DNA of 64,000 nucleotides, taken from the NCBI GenBank assembly GCA_013398615.1, contig VZSR01003807.1, forward strand, positions 12,568,232 through 12,632,231. The letters run 5' to 3'. This DNA is from Brachypodius melanocephalos. Lineage: Eukaryota; Chordata; Aves; Passeriformes; Pycnonotidae. Under the pieces are notes generated by a model, which ran no database searches, was not told the DNA's origin, and saw only the letters and a list, made by a program, of their open reading frames with translations. Below are positions 38,058 to 52,571 of this stretch, piece by piece (the stretch's first letter is position 1; every line of letters begins with the position of its first letter). Both the position numbers and the translations under genes were made by a program.

Positions 38058-41000
38058 ACTTGTACAATAATCCCATAGAAATCAACTTTATTATTAAAAA
38101 GATGTAACAGTTTATTTTTGCTGTTATATAAAATTAAAAAATAGTAGCATGATTTAAAATTATTAAGCATTTATTTCAAATAAAAAAACCTCATTAATAC
38201 ATCACAACCAGAAGTTTACCTATCTGAAGTTACCAGGAAGACAGTCAACTATGCTAAAAATATATACAAGCATCCTATTCAGGCCAAGCGTATGACATGT
38301 ATTTGCTGAAAACAAACTTGCTAATTCCTCTGTCCTCTACTGAGCTCAATACCATTAAAGCTAAGAAGCAGTGAAAAATAAGCAGAAAAATCTCTGTGGC
38401 TTAGCTAACCTTTAAATCAAAATTTAACTACGTGTTATTCATGCAAGTTCAGAGGGTTTGCAAACTAAAAAACGTGGCAACTGAGAGGCATCTGTCTCAG
38501 TCAGACACACATGAAAGCACGGGATGCAGCCAAAGCATTGCCTGTCTCTGAACTCCTATACAAGGAAAAGACAGGTAACAGGATAAATCCCAAAGAAACA
38601 TTCTGTGCCAATCAGCTGCAATAGCTGCCCTCTCTAGTTTTAGATTCAGCCTTTGCAACAGCCACAGAATCCCTTGGCCAAGCAGGGCAAACAATTACAA
38701 ACTCTCTCACGCATCTTCTAATACTTTAGAGTATACACAAAAGAACATCCAAAAGCAAACAGATATTTTCAGAAAAGAGGCAGATATAAACTATTATATG
38801 GCTTGTTGCTGAGATTTTAACCAGTAGCCTTAAAGTATCTCAGTGAAAAAAAAAAGACATGATTTTGGGAAAAGACACAATGAAAACCCCAAACTGTTGC
38901 ATTTGGCATGTTGTTTTCAAAAGGAAAACCAGAGCATATCCAAGACAGTATCACTCTTTCACTTGTATTACATTCTGTTGTGCATGATCTGTGCTTCTAG
39001 GATTTTGTGCATGTTCTCCTTCCACTCAGGCTGTGATCACACACCTAAATTGAGGGAGTATGCCATCTCAGCTCCAAGTTTTCAAAAAAAATTTTTAAGT
39101 TTCAACTGTTTATCTACTTCTGATTAAAAGAATTCAAGAGAAACAGTAAGGGAAACACACCAAAGTACATTAATTACATTTTACATTAAATATCATTTGA
39201 GTATTTTCACCTCACTTTAAAACACCATGTACAGTGTGTACATGTATACAAAAAGCACTCAAAATTCTCTGATGGCCATTCCACCACACAAGGAAGGTGA
39301 AGAAGAACTGAAATGAAGTTCAACCATTTTACTGTCATCTTAGACAGATGGACCAGAGTGCACACCATCATGCTGTCCATCTACTCTCTCTTTTCCAGCT
39401 TTTTTTCCATAACTTCCAAAAAGACTGGGACAAACCTCCCACACAATTTTGAGAAAGTACAAAGAACTAAAGAATATTTAACAACATGCTTGTTCTAACT
39501 AAAATCAAAATGTAGAGGTGACAAAGAAATTAGTACTCCACTACATATCTTTTATACTGGAGATACTGTGAGAGGAGGGTAAGAAAGTGCTGGGGGCAGG
39601 TATTATATCTGAGGGTTTTCCATGGCATTTTCATGGAGAGGAGATGCAGCTATTTTAAAAGGATTTTACAGAAGATTTTAAAAAGCAGCTTCACTACTGT
39701 TCCCTTATAAAGATAGACTTTTAAACAAAAATGCCTTTTTCCCAGTGTACACGTTAGGAACAATGAAAACACAGGCTGAGAAGTTAAAAATTAGTTTATT
39801 AAATATAAAAGGGAAAAATAATTGTGGTTATTGTGAAACAGGGTAAATAAGATTGTATTTTCTACTGCATTTCTGTTAAGTATGATGTAACATACTTCCT
39901 TGCCTGCAAGGAAGGAGGAAACTAATTTTGATAACAAGGCTAAATTTATGAAGTAAGAAACTGTGCCAAAACAGACCATTCTTTACTTACTCTGTAGAAT
40001 GACTGATACACCCAAAATAATAATCTGGAGTAATTCTTACTTTGAGGGGAGTTACTCACATTTCTCCTGACTGTAACAAAGAAAAACATTTGCCCTCCCC
40101 CATAAGCAACTATGCAAGAGCAGATTTTTAGTAATTACAGTATTCAGAAGAATCACTGGATTTGGAATCCTGCTCTCTGAAAAGCAGCACTAAAACATGC
40201 TCAGTTTATAAAAACTGCAACTGGTCCAAAATTGCTCTAACCACTTCTTCATCTTTAAGCAGACTTACTTTAACATCCTTCAGTCTCCTCACTGTGTAAT
40301 ACTGATTAATTCAGGACAGGACTCTACAAACAGATGTCAGGTTTACAGACAGCCATGAAATAAAATAGCCTCAAATTAGTTTTCCTTCATGTTCAAAGGT
40401 AGGCTTAACACCCTTTCAGCCAAACTGTGAAATCCTTTATAAACATTTCTACAAATATAAAGCATGTCATCTATAACAGTATTTCCTGTATACCTTTCCC
40501 TGAGTTTACTAGCAGACATTTAACAAATCTTTCCTCCTCTGTAAATGTCTACATCCCAGCAAACATCTGGCAGGACATCAAAAGTAAACCACTGTGCAAG
40601 TAGCACGAGAGCTGTGGGCTGCAAATACAATGTACTCAAGTAACAGAGTATTTCCCACCGCCTACACAAAACCTCCTGCTGTTGCTGCCTTCACAGATGA
40701 GAAAAGGCAAGTTAGGGAAATCCATTTGGGTCACTGAATGTCCAGTGGCCATAACTCAATGATAACAAGCCATAAAATCTATGGGAAGTTCATTTGTTGC
40801 TGCTACTGATCAAAGGTGTGGAAAGAGGAGGCTGTTTTCTTTTACTCTTGCTAAAGCTGAGTTGCCAGGTACTTGCAGTAAGATGTCACTGAAAGAGGCT
40901 GAGAGATCAAGACTTGCACAGTCAGATGTATCTGAGCTGCCAACACAAAGATGGCAATGGGCTTTATGCTATTCTGTGTCTTCCCTGATTATATTTGTTT

Positions 41001-43724
41001 ATAGTCATCTCCAACTCATCAAGGCACATCGATGGTTCTGTTGAGGTTTAGAAATTAATTGTCCTTCTAGTCCTATCTCTCCCTGACCTTATCTCTGGGT
41101 AATCTCATCTATAAACAAAAACTGAAAACAGCCTGGCCTCTTTCCAGGAACTTTTTAAAGAGAGGCATGGCAGAAATGAAACAGTATTTCCATGTATACT
41201 GCTTGTATTGTAAACAGTTTGCATCAAAAAATAAATCATTGTGAGAAGTCAACCTATTTTTCCACTGAGAAGGAAGTCAGACTGGCTCATTTGCAAAGGA
41301 GATTTTACAGCTGATTTAATATAATCTTCATTATCTGCTAGAAAGGAAGACCGAGATCTATTTAGACAAAATCCATACAACATAATCTTGGCTCAGCTAG
41401 CCAAAGTACAGGATCTACTCAAACCCCACCTACAGCACATACAAGACACAATAATAATCCATATTCCAAGAGATATTGAAAGCAAACTTCAATTTAGATT
41501 TCCAGAACACCCTGCAGATATCCATTCTGATTAATTTCCAAGTCTTTCAGATCACTCTTATGTGTATAAAAGAAAAGAGTCATACAAAAGAAATTAATTG
41601 AACTCCCTGGCATCTTGCTGTATTAAATCAGCAACAAATTAGCAAACAAACTCCAAAGTAAAACCTGAAGAAAGCTTTACTTCACACTTGCATTCCTTAA
41701 CTTAGGAAAATCAGAAAGAAAATTCATGGACTCTGCAGCAGCATTTTCTTAAGTTAGGAAGACTATCAGAAGGTAATTTCAGATTGCACTTTTCAGATAT
41801 TGAGAGAGGACTGTACTACAGACAAAAATCAGAAAAAAAATTTGCTTTAAAAAATCTTTTATAACATACAGAAGTGTAGAATAAAGCAAAATACTTAAAG
41901 TTAGAAAATATCCACATAGGATTTTTAAAAAACAGGCAAGAACAGGCAGCATGGGATGAATAATGAATTTGCTCATCAAAGAGTTTATGTATCTGCCTTG
42001 ACTACGCCAGCAATTACTCAGTGTAAACCTAATGAAAACCTTAAAAGTTGCAATGGTAAATTAAAAAAAAAAAACAACAAAACTCCCACATATCATTGAT
42101 TCCATGACCTTTTGTCTTATATCAAAGGAGATTGCCATTGTCTCTTTGTAAAATTCTGCAACTGATAGTATTCACAGAAATATTAGTATCTTTCGATAGT
42201 AATGAAACTGGCTATTATTCAAGTGATGCCCTATTTTCTCTTTCCCAAGAACCATAATTATAAGAATTTTTAAAAATCTATACTTTTGGAAACAAAACAA
42301 TCTAGCCTACTCACTTTCCAGAATCAAACTCTGTGATGTTGGTAAGCCTCACATACAAAATCCAAGTACGTTAAGAGCTGCCAAACCAGGAAGATAAGTA
42401 CTCTGGTGACTACATTTCTGATTTTGGTTTGAAGGCACTGAGATACCTAGGTCTCTTTAACACAGAAAATTTTCATCTAATCTGAAGTTATATACCTGAA
42501 AAAACCCACTGAGAATAAAGACTACTACGACATGATTTTGGGTCAATCTCAACAAAGCATTATAAATAAGAGGGGGCTCAATCTACTTAATGGGTAATTT
42601 TTTTCAAGTATTTCAAGTAGACTAATTTTTTCAATCTATGACTAAATATTCCTAGATTCACAGAAAATTGAAGCACTTTCTGTCAAAAATTAACACGATA
42701 AAATATATTCAAGCAGTAAATAGAAAAAATGGAACATTATGTTCTTGATAAGCACACACAAACTTTATGCAAGCATAACTATGGATATAGAACCAAACCA
42801 TTGCAAGTATTGTATCTTTATTCTGCATGTTACATTATTTTCTAATCTTTGAGATACAAATAATTCTTTGTCAGTTAATAATAAAGGTTTAAAAATGTAT
42901 ATTTATCAGTCAATGGAAGCAGAAGAAAGATGGCAGGAGAACTATGGACCTATGCCTTCCATTGGCTAATTTTCAAAAACATCCAAGTGGTAGCTGCAGT
43001 AACAATTTCAATTCCATTTTTCACAAAACATTATGAACTTCTTGGAAGGACCAACTGAAATGGGTCAGGGCAACACCAAGCCCTAACATTTGTCTAGCAT
43101 CACCACAGCAATATGTTCCTATTTCTACACTTTATCTCAGTAAAGTCTACAATCAATTAAACTACCATATCTGAAAACAGAAAATAGGCAACACTATTCA
43201 CCTTCAATTTGTCTTTGCCACAGTCATCAGACTTTTGGGAAAAAAAAAAGGAAGAAAACCCAACAAAACAGGACAAAGATGAAATTAGTTGCAAAGTCCT
43301 CCTGTCAGGAAACCAGGCAGGCCTACAAAGAAACCGATTTAGAGTTTTCATGCAGTGAGGAGGATGCTTCAAAAGCAGTATTTTTAACAGGCATGAGGTG
43401 GGGAGGGGGAGGAATATATTTGAGCTTACTATCTACAGATAGCCTTTTTCCCTTCTCAGACAGATGCACAATTAATATGACACCAGGCAGTTATGAACCA
43501 TTCCTATCCCACAGATTTTTAACATTCAACTGTGAAAGCTTTACCGTTCCCATACAGATACTTTAAGTATTTTTTTAATAAGATAAAACATTACATCCAA
43601 AAAGCAACAGAAGCAAACATAAAGTAAACTTTGGCATCTACTCATGACAGAGACCTCTCTCCTTTTTAATGCACCATCACAGCCGTGGTCACAGATAGAG
43701 AGTAGTAGGCGGACAGGATTCCAC

Positions 43725-43756
43725 ACTTGTAACTTGTTAGGAAACAAGTTGCAAGT
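43725..43756 (+). repeat. 14-bp near-perfect inverted repeat
   Basis: ACTTGTAACTTGTT (43725-43738), loop AGGA, then AACAAGTTGCAAGT (43743-43756). One position differs, and in a plus-strand RNA that pair would be a G-U wobble, so all 14 positions could pair. On the minus strand the same position would be an A-C mismatch, suggesting that any RNA hairpin would be antisense to ZDHHC14. It is too small for a typical microRNA precursor. Confidence 0.8.
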
Positions 43757-45439
43757 TACCTCCAATGAACAGACCAGGTTAGCTTTATTCAAATTACTTA
43801 TCTGAACATTGAAATTAAGCATAGTAATTACAGCCATGCTGCAAGATCTGGGTGTTTTCTCACTGTCAAATTGATTTCACACATATTACAAGATTATTTC
43901 CATAAAAAGCCTGACTACTTGCCCAGATGTATTTCAACAGTGCAAAAGAAGCGAACTACCCTCCACTTGCCATTGTGGGCCAGTCTGCTGTCCTGCCAGG
44001 CAACTCAAGATCAGTCCTGAAATTTGTTTGCCCATGCTTTCATCACCTGTCTTTGTCTAGCTCTAAGCTACCTGGTTAAATTGAGGTTTTCATTACTCAT
44101 TCTGATTCCAAAGCTAACATGGGACAAGTAATCCTAAATACTAGCTCATTAATATTTAGGTGTTTAGTAATGCAAACATTAAGAACAGATACCATAAATA
44201 TTTATTTTATGTAGTCTAAACCAAACATACTTTTGCACAATTTTTTTTTTAATATATCTCTTGTCAATGCTACTGAAACTCACTGGAAGATCACAACACA
44301 TACTATAACTTAGAAATTCCCATATTTAGAGCTCAATAAATCACATGGAAGCCCTCTGGAAGTTCTTCAAATTTTATCCTACCTTTGATCTTAGTTCAAT
44401 AAATTTATGATACTGGACCACATAGTCTCTAATAAGGTAACTGTATAAGCTTCCCCAGTGGCAGAATATGGCTGCAGGCACTTGTCCTTTCCATGCTGCA
44501 TGTCAAGACAGCTGATAAGTGTACATATACAGCTCCAGGGCTTCCCAGAAACTATGTGCACACTAGTCAAGAAATCAGGCAGGCAAGAGCTAACCATCAC
44601 TCCCAATTACTCAGTCCAGCCTACCTCTAGCCATCAAAGAAGCTGTGGGCATCACCAAGCTCTTCTCCTCTGCCATTATTCTTCCTGGGGAATAAAGAGG
44701 CCCAACTCTTCCCTACCACAACAAAATACGTATCATAGGTGCCATCTGAAAAAAAATATGCCCAGGACTACAGTATCATCTGTTTCAATAACCCCATGGG
44801 CTTTGCAAGAGATAGACTAATAAATCACCTTAGTGGCCAATAAGTAACTTGTATGTACACTAGGTGGAGTGCGATTTTTTCCTACTAACAGGAAAATACA
44901 TTTATAACTAGCTGATTAATATGAATAGACAAAAAGATCATGCTTTACAATAAAATGATTTTTTTAATGTAGTAAGACTGGAAAATATGATCTAATCAAT
45001 TTGGTAACCTATGAAATTTTTAATGTTCTACTTCATTAACTACTTAAGACATGAGTGAATATTTATATTGATTTCTTCAGACATAAAGAGTCTACTATGA
45101 TTACTCCAAACTCTAGATTGTAGGTTCCTTTTAAAACTCTTATGTGAGTCACAACAGCATCCCTGGTTTTGCAAGTTCACTTTCTAATACCACCTCTATG
45201 TACTAATACTTGCAATGCATTAGGTAGCTGACATAATTACGTTCTACTCAATATACAGCACACTCCTCCCAACCCCCAGCTGTGCTGCATTATTAATAAA
45301 GACATGAAAAACAAGTTTCAGATAAAATCGTTCTAGTATTTCATAGATATATTCATGAATAATGGCAGTGGAACTGTCTTTGGAAGTTACTCTTCTTCAA
45401 GAAAACACCACTAATCACTTCAGATTTACCATGTCTTGC

Positions 45440-45730
45440 AAACAACTTCTAGTGATGACAATTCCACAGTCTTCCTAAGAAATTTATTTCAGTTCTCATC
45501 CACACTTGTTCTTGGAAAAGGTTCTTTTCTCCTAATGTCTACTGAGCTCTAACCCAAATTCTTCCTCCTGCAACTTGAAAGTCATGATGTTCTGTCACAT
45601 CCTAAACAATGTGGAGAAACATTTTTTATCATACTTCTACATAATCAAAGGAGTACATGTAACTCTCTCAGCATCATCCTCTCTGACTAAAATAAACCCC
45701 AGTCTTTAAGGTATCTGGGATCGTGAGAGG
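45440..45730 (-). mobile_element. Old CR1-like LINE fragment (antisense on +)
   Basis: Read on the plus strand it follows the reverse complement of a CR1 3' region: GATGACAATTCCACAG, then CTTCCTAAGAAATTTATTTC, TCTCCTAATGTCTACTGAGC, TCTTCCTCCTGCAACTTG, a GTTCTGTCACATCC block, GTGGAGAA, and an ATCCTCTCTGACTAAA/AACCCCAGT stretch. That is the usual order (weak-spot and failed-splice-like block, CCTGCAACTTGAGGCC, CTTGTCCTGTCAC, GGAGAAGAG, CTCTTCTCCAGACTAAACAACCCCAG). It is much more diverged than the 33.8-kb copy, so older. It lies in the same orientation as ZDHHC14. Confidence 0.65.
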
Positions 45731-48700
45731 GAAGGGGAAGAGAACGAAGAAATTCTTGTGATTAAGAAAACTGCCAGTTTTAGTGATGGATTCTTTATTT
45801 TTGAGAGAAATAAAAGGGAAGGCATTCCAGAAATCAAAATAAAAATATTCAAAACATTTCTCAATTTAACAATCTAGCTATCCATAGTTAGGAAAGCAAC
45901 ATCCAAGGGAATACAGCATCTTTCATTACACTGCCTGTATCACTCCATGCACCATCAGGACTATCAGGAAGGAGAGTGAGTTCTCCAGAAAAAGCAACAT
46001 GCTCAAGTAATTAAGTATACGCCTCTTCTGATCTACAGTAACAGTTTACACTGACACTAACAGGGCTTAACAATTTTTGTGCACATCGTAAGTATTGCCT
46101 GTGATGTCTTCCAAATATGTGAAGATTTCACTTCACAGAAATCATCATTCAAATCTGAGAAGAATAATCTGATCTAATCTGGTTTCTGAATGGATTCTTA
46201 AAACCCTATTTGTCATAGTTCAGTGCCCCTCGTTAACAAGAGTTTTCTTTTTGCAAATTTTTGCATCGTTGTTTTGTACAACACAAAGCACACAATTTGT
46301 TGAAATGCTATCCTGCATCTAACCAAGCAATACTGCAAGGATTCTGAAGGGTTTGATTTGACATTGTTAGTCCTACTGGCAGAATATAAACTGAAAACAG
46401 GGATTCTGAAGAACAGTTTTAAGTATAAGCGTGTGAAAAAAAGAGAAGGCTGTAGGAAAAAAACCTGAAAAGATATCATCTTAAAATACCTTCCAAAAGA
46501 TATTTCTGATTGTAATAAACAAGATCTTAGAGCTGGCCTTCAATTTGTAGCATGAATTGTGCTAAACACCACATTTCTAGAACACAATTACAATGTCAGA
46601 TACTTCTTAGTAAAGGATGTAGTTTGTCCCCAGTCAAAAAGAAAAAAAAAAAAGCTCTCCCAACAGATAGCCTCATGTATCAGAGTCACAAACACTAGTA
46701 AAATTAAGCTGATATCTTATCAGAAGAAAAAACCACGCCCTTTAAAACTCTGCTGTCATCAAATAAAGAAAAAGGTTGTTCGTGGATGAATTTTTGCTTA
46801 AAGAAAATTCCAGAATTCCAGTGGAACCCGCCAATACAAGAATCCATCGCATTCAGCTGCCTTAACAGGACATGCTCCTCATTCATTTCCACCACTGCTG
46901 AAATACCTTGGGTGTCCTGTGGGCCCTTGCTTTAAATGAGGGCAGTCAAGGGCACGATATTATATATGAAAGGTCAGTAGTTCTGAAATGCATTCACTCC
47001 CATTGCTCAGAAAGACAGCTGGACATAGCGACCTTCAGAACAAGGTTCATCTTTTTTCCCAGGCTTTGTGCAAGAAAAATAAACTCAAAATGGCAGGGGG
47101 CCTCGATAACTAGCTGAGAAGCAGCCAGTACCAATCTTACTGCAAAAAAACCTACCCCAAGCCATAGTGGAATAAATAACAACAAACAGCAAAGCAAAAG
47201 TAGTTTTTCTTCTCCATCCTGACAGCCGTTTAGTATTAACTAGGTTTTGTGCCTGCTGATCAACAGCTGAGAAAAATCTCTACTGGCACAAAAATTTTTA
47301 TTCCAGCATGTCTGTCACACACATGCACACATCTCTGAGTTGCCTGTAGAATGATCAACACCCGGACCTCTCACAACTAGTAATTATAGTTAAACGCTAC
47401 TTTGACGTATTTATTCTTTTTTAATCCATACTAGACCAATGCTGCCACTGAAGAACCAAGCTGATCTCCTCAGTTTCCTCCACTGGTAAATGAACTTTAG
47501 ACCATTTCAGTCACCAGAAGCTATCAAAAGGTAGAGTCATCTTACAAACTGAAAATAAATTCAGAATGCTATGATATATGACCAAAGCTGAAGCAGTGAG
47601 TTCTCTGCACCTTCAAAACAACAACAAAAAATTAATATTTTATGCTGATATATAAAAAACACAAATGAAAGGTGATTGTCAGAATCAGAACACAAGAATT
47701 TTGTTGGAAGTAATGACAAAAAATGATAGCAAACAAGAAGGTTCTGAAGCACCCGAAGATGAAAATCAAAACCAGTCAATATAGGGCTGGTGTGGTTAAT
47801 TATCAAACTACCTGCATTACATTACCTTGTGGAGAATAGTGTCTTAAGCAAATAAAATGGTCATGAAATGAAATTGTATACACTAAAATCCATTACGTCA
47901 TGGACTTTGCTAACCTACATTTGCTACAAATTCCATGTCAACAAGACCTAGGCAGTTCCACTGGTCACTTTGGTACACCATGTGTTTCACTACTGATGTG
48001 TACTTTGAAATCAAACAGCTGCACTTAGGCAACTTGCTTAGAACTTTGACTGAAAAGCAGTATCAGTATTTAGGGTTAAAAAGTGGGGTTTATGTTTTTA
48101 TTGCTATACAAGCAGCATTTAGCCACACTTGATCAAGTATTCTGTACAATGCATTAGGTAGCATGTTGGAAACAGCTTGTTTCATACAGCAGAGCAGTAC
48201 CTTCCCATGCAGAACATCCAATTCTATTCATTCACAAATGTACTCTGTTGCCTGCAAAAAGCATCTCCAAACTTCTTCCAGTTTCTTCCAATAACTACAC
48301 TGTGAAAACTATGAAAGATAACAGTAGCAAATAAGTGCCATCTGAACAGCCAAATGCCTCCAAACTACAAAGCACAGCAACTCTTCTTTTATAGTACTCT
48401 CATTATCTATAGTGTTTCCCTCCTCACTCAGAGGAGCACTGAAAACACAAAAGAAACTTTGAGTTTTTTGGAGAACTTGCAAAAATGAAGTAAAAATATG
48501 CAAGACTACAACATCACTACAAAATTAATGAAGCCCTTGTCTTTACCTTTCCTATCACTGAAACAGGTTCAAAAGCTGTCTTGAACAGAAAAGGCAGCGC
48601 TGCCCCTTTTATGGCTCTCCAAAAAGACCCAGAGGAAGAAGCATCAATCTACAGAACATAACAGTAAAGGGCAAGCACATGAAAGGTGTGGAAGAGGAAG

Positions 48701-51700
48701 AGGGAAAAGAACAGAAATAGTGCCTGTTTGGGAACTTACTGGTCTAATAATTACACACAGAAAAGCTATTCTAAAAGAAATTGCAAGATTGCTACATTCA
48801 AGACTGCCAAAATGAAATAAAATGCCAGCATGCCTGTAGAAGTTAAATTTTATATTCTTCTGCCAGGCTCCCCTTCCTCTGTCATATGCCTTTTAGTTTG
48901 AAGACCTCCACCTCAAATGCCCCCAGAGAATCCTGCTTCCCTTATAGCTTTAGGTGGGACAGTTCTGGAGATGAACTGGAGTTTATGCAAAGGCGACTTC
49001 TGCATAATAACACTACACAGAACTTGAGATTGCAGAAACTGGAAGACAAGTGGTGAATGAAGCAATTTAAAGAGTTTCTTCATTTACGCTGCCTACAGCC
49101 ACAGGTGAAAGCAGCCCCACAGAGCAGAGCTTAATTCCCAAATCCAGCTGTGCTACCAAACTCGTGGTTAGGCTGGCACTGCTCAAACCTGTACTTTCAG
49201 TGAAGGAGTTTTGCCTTGCCCTCACAGAGGCATGTCCAGCACAGGCACAGGTATCAGATTTTACTTGTTAAAAATCAAGGTCTTGGCAAATGTCAGTACT
49301 TTTATGAAGACAACACAACACACATCTTTGAGAGACCATTACACTTGCACACTCCTGCCTATGTATAACCAAGAGTCAAAACAATGCACTATCTCTTCTA
49401 TATGTAACCTGCAAGCCAGTCTCCCAGGTCTTTCTCTCACCATTATCGTACTGGAAGTCACAAAAAGAGCAATGCTGGTCAAAGCTACAGAGCCTCCCTG
49501 TCATGAAAGATTAGCACAAGAGGAATCAAGAACAGTAAGAAAAGGGAGGAGTATTTCTGGACTGAAAGAAAAACCCACAAAAAGAATTTGAAACCTTAAA
49601 GTACTAGCAGTATAATTGTCCATTACAGCTCTCTTTCCTGACCCCCTCTTAAAACAAATACATAAATAAACAAATACCAAAGGAGTCAAACAACAAAGTT
49701 CTATGCCCCACGCTGTCATTACCAGCATTCTTAACACTGCACTGATGAAGCAGGACTGTCAGTGTTTCATCACAAATCTTGTCAACATTTTCTATCTATT
49801 CACACCTATTTTTCATATGCTTATTTCTTACTTTCAGGCTCTGAAGTGAGAGGGATGTTGATAGGACACAACATATATAAGCAACTTAAGAGTACAGTCC
49901 AACTACGTCTACAGTGCTGGATGCAGAAACAACTGAAAAATCCAGCATGTGTACCCAAGGTTCCCTTGAGTTGAATTTCCCTTGAAATTTATTTCCAGAA
50001 GCAAATACTACAGCAGTTCAGTTATTCTTCATTCCTTGTTCCCCCTCAACCCTCAACTCTTCTGCATGCATTGTAACACTAAAAACACTGTCCATCTTTT
50101 AATCAGAATATGAGGACAAGTATAGCTGGCCTAGGGTTGCACTCATTCTGAATGAATAACAGAACTCTGCAACACTCATCTGCAGGGATCAGCTCAGTAA
50201 CAAATTATACACTCCCTAAATCTTTGACCTTTACTGTGCAGTCAGAAATAATACTTGCAAATAAAGCGGAAATTAAAATATTATTATATGTGAGAGCATT
50301 ACTTCAATTAAATGTCACCTCTTTTGTATTGAACTAAGAAGAAACAAACTTTTGATCTCCTTTCGCAAATGGCATTTCTTTGTTGCAACAGCAAGAACTA
50401 GTGCCAACAACTGTTTATAAAAGTTTCAGGACAGAAAATAAACTTACTTTCACCAAGAACAGTCAACCACTGGGTAATTGCACCTTCAGACTATCATTAA
50501 GCAACTTGAACTGTTGGTTAAAGTTTTCTAGGATGCAATAATAGAAAGGTATGTGCATTGGGAAGGGCATGTTTACCTTTCAATTGAGTTGGATATCAGC
50601 CCGTAACATTTTCACTTACTGGGACTCAAGTATGTCAGTTGTTTTTCACATATCAGACTGTGTGGATTTTCACATTCATAGTCAATTGCCTGTTTCTGAA
50701 ACTCTTCTCAAGTATGAGCTGAGTAAAAAGCCAAAATTATTTTACTCCACCCAGTCCTTATAGGCTTTCCTCTGCAATGTCCCTCTGCCCTCCAGCACAC
50801 TACTTTTGATATACTCAAGTCAATGTACTGGAATGAGATTGCAGCTTTCAGAGGTTAGTATTAAAGAACTATGCACAGTGTAGCTTGATCTTAAAAGAGT
50901 CTGTGGAGGAAAAAAACCCATATTCTACTCTAAAGATGAACACTGATCTCACAGTGATGAGAAGTCTCAGAGCCTTCACACCTCAAGGTGAAGAGAGCCT
51001 TCTGAGCTTTGTGTCTTGTAAAAGAATGATTACCCTTTCAAGGTCTTATATTGAATGAGATTAATCTCTGTCAGATTTCAGTCCACAACTTCTTCCACGT
51101 CTTCTGCTCTATAGACAATTCCTTCTGCTCTAATTAGCTTTAGGTGTCTTATTTAACAAAATCATTTTAAAGGCCATTTTTTAATCGCACTGTGAATAGA
51201 GACACACTCCAACAGTCTCTTGCATGCAGGCTGCTCAGATTTCCATTAACTGCTTTATCGTGCTTACTCCAACCTCCTAAGCTGAAAGTTTCAACATTTA
51301 CAACAGTAAACAAACCAACAAAACAAAAACCCCACCCAAGCAGGCAACTAAATGGGACCGTGAAGAAACATGCTATTTCCCTATGTTGTTTGCTATCTCA
51401 GCTGAAGCTGGGAGAAATGGCAAGGACTGACAACACTCCCTTCCTGGTTCTGTTTAGAATATTTTGAGCTAACTCAGCTGTTTTCATAAAGACTAAAGTC
51501 AAGAAGCATTCATGGAGCTTTCTGCAGGCTCTGCTATCAAATACAATACAATACATTGGCTCAGCAGTCTGGAAATGGGGAGCACAGACTACCCAAGAAA
51601 TAATGCAGGAAGAAACACGGCTTCAGTTACTGCCTGTGTTGTGTTACAAATGGGATGCCTTTAAAAAGAAAAATCAGGAAATCCCTAAGACGTGACCAAC

Positions 51701-52187
51701 TAAGGGGTGTTATTTGAAAGATGCTGCAGTTCAAGTTCTACAAACTACAGCCCAGTTACTTCAGAAATAAAGTATGGTTAAAAAGTCAGAACTCTGTAGA
51801 TTTCCATTAAGTGACTAAGATGTTCAGTTTACATCCTCACAGATGCCAAAGAGCCAAGATTACTTAACAAGTTTCCAAAAGTTAGGATACAGTTCCAATT
51901 CACAGCAAAGATGATCTGACAGCCTCCTGCCTCCCACTAATAATAACATTTTTTTCTGAATTTTTAGGGATTCAGCTCAGTGATCTAAAGCAGCAGAGAG
52001 TTTTTCTTTGTGTGGGCAGAAGGGAAGGATAGGCTTTGTGCAGGAAGGGAACTCCCTGAAGTGGCTCACCACTGGGTGGGGAAAACAGCAGAGCGAGACA
52101 AAAGAAGTGACATCTGAGGCCTGGAGAAGGGAAGAGGTGGGTCCATCCTTTTCAGCACTCTACAACCATCAGATTCATCTTCCAGCA

Positions 52188-52571
52188 ATGGAGACTTGCA
52201 AACAGAAAGGAAACTGGGATGCTCCTATAAACTACTCTCAACTTTTGTTTGAATTCTTGAGCAGGATGTCAACTTCTGGCTTCTCAAACAAAGCAGGCAG
52301 GTCCACAGACAGGAAGTTCACTCTAAAACAACAGTGCCTTGGATATGTGGTATGGGAAGATGCCCCCCACCTTGGCTTTCACCAGCCTTGGAGAAACATA
52401 ATTCTGATAGCTGCTATGGGACATAAACTCATATATATACGTCTGGGGTTTTTTGCTTCAATAAAACACACTCTGTATCATTTAAGGTTTCTTATTATTT
52501 TATTTCCAGTTTTTAATCCAGAACTGGACACCTGCCTTGCTGGAATTACTTACACACTATTTTTTTTTTAA
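52188..52571 (+). other. 127-codon ATG open frame of doubtful status
   Basis: This is the ATG-started part of the longest open frame in the non-coding DNA. Counting from a TTG at 52008 it is 187 codons, but a vertebrate protein would start at ATG, here at 52188 in a good Kozak context (G at -3, G at +4). The product begins METCKQKGNWDAPINYSQ and ends in a Phe run. I recognise no domain. An AATAAA hexamer lies inside the frame at 52460. Most likely it is a chance frame antisense to intron 1, possibly within a non-coding transcript. Confidence 0.12.
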
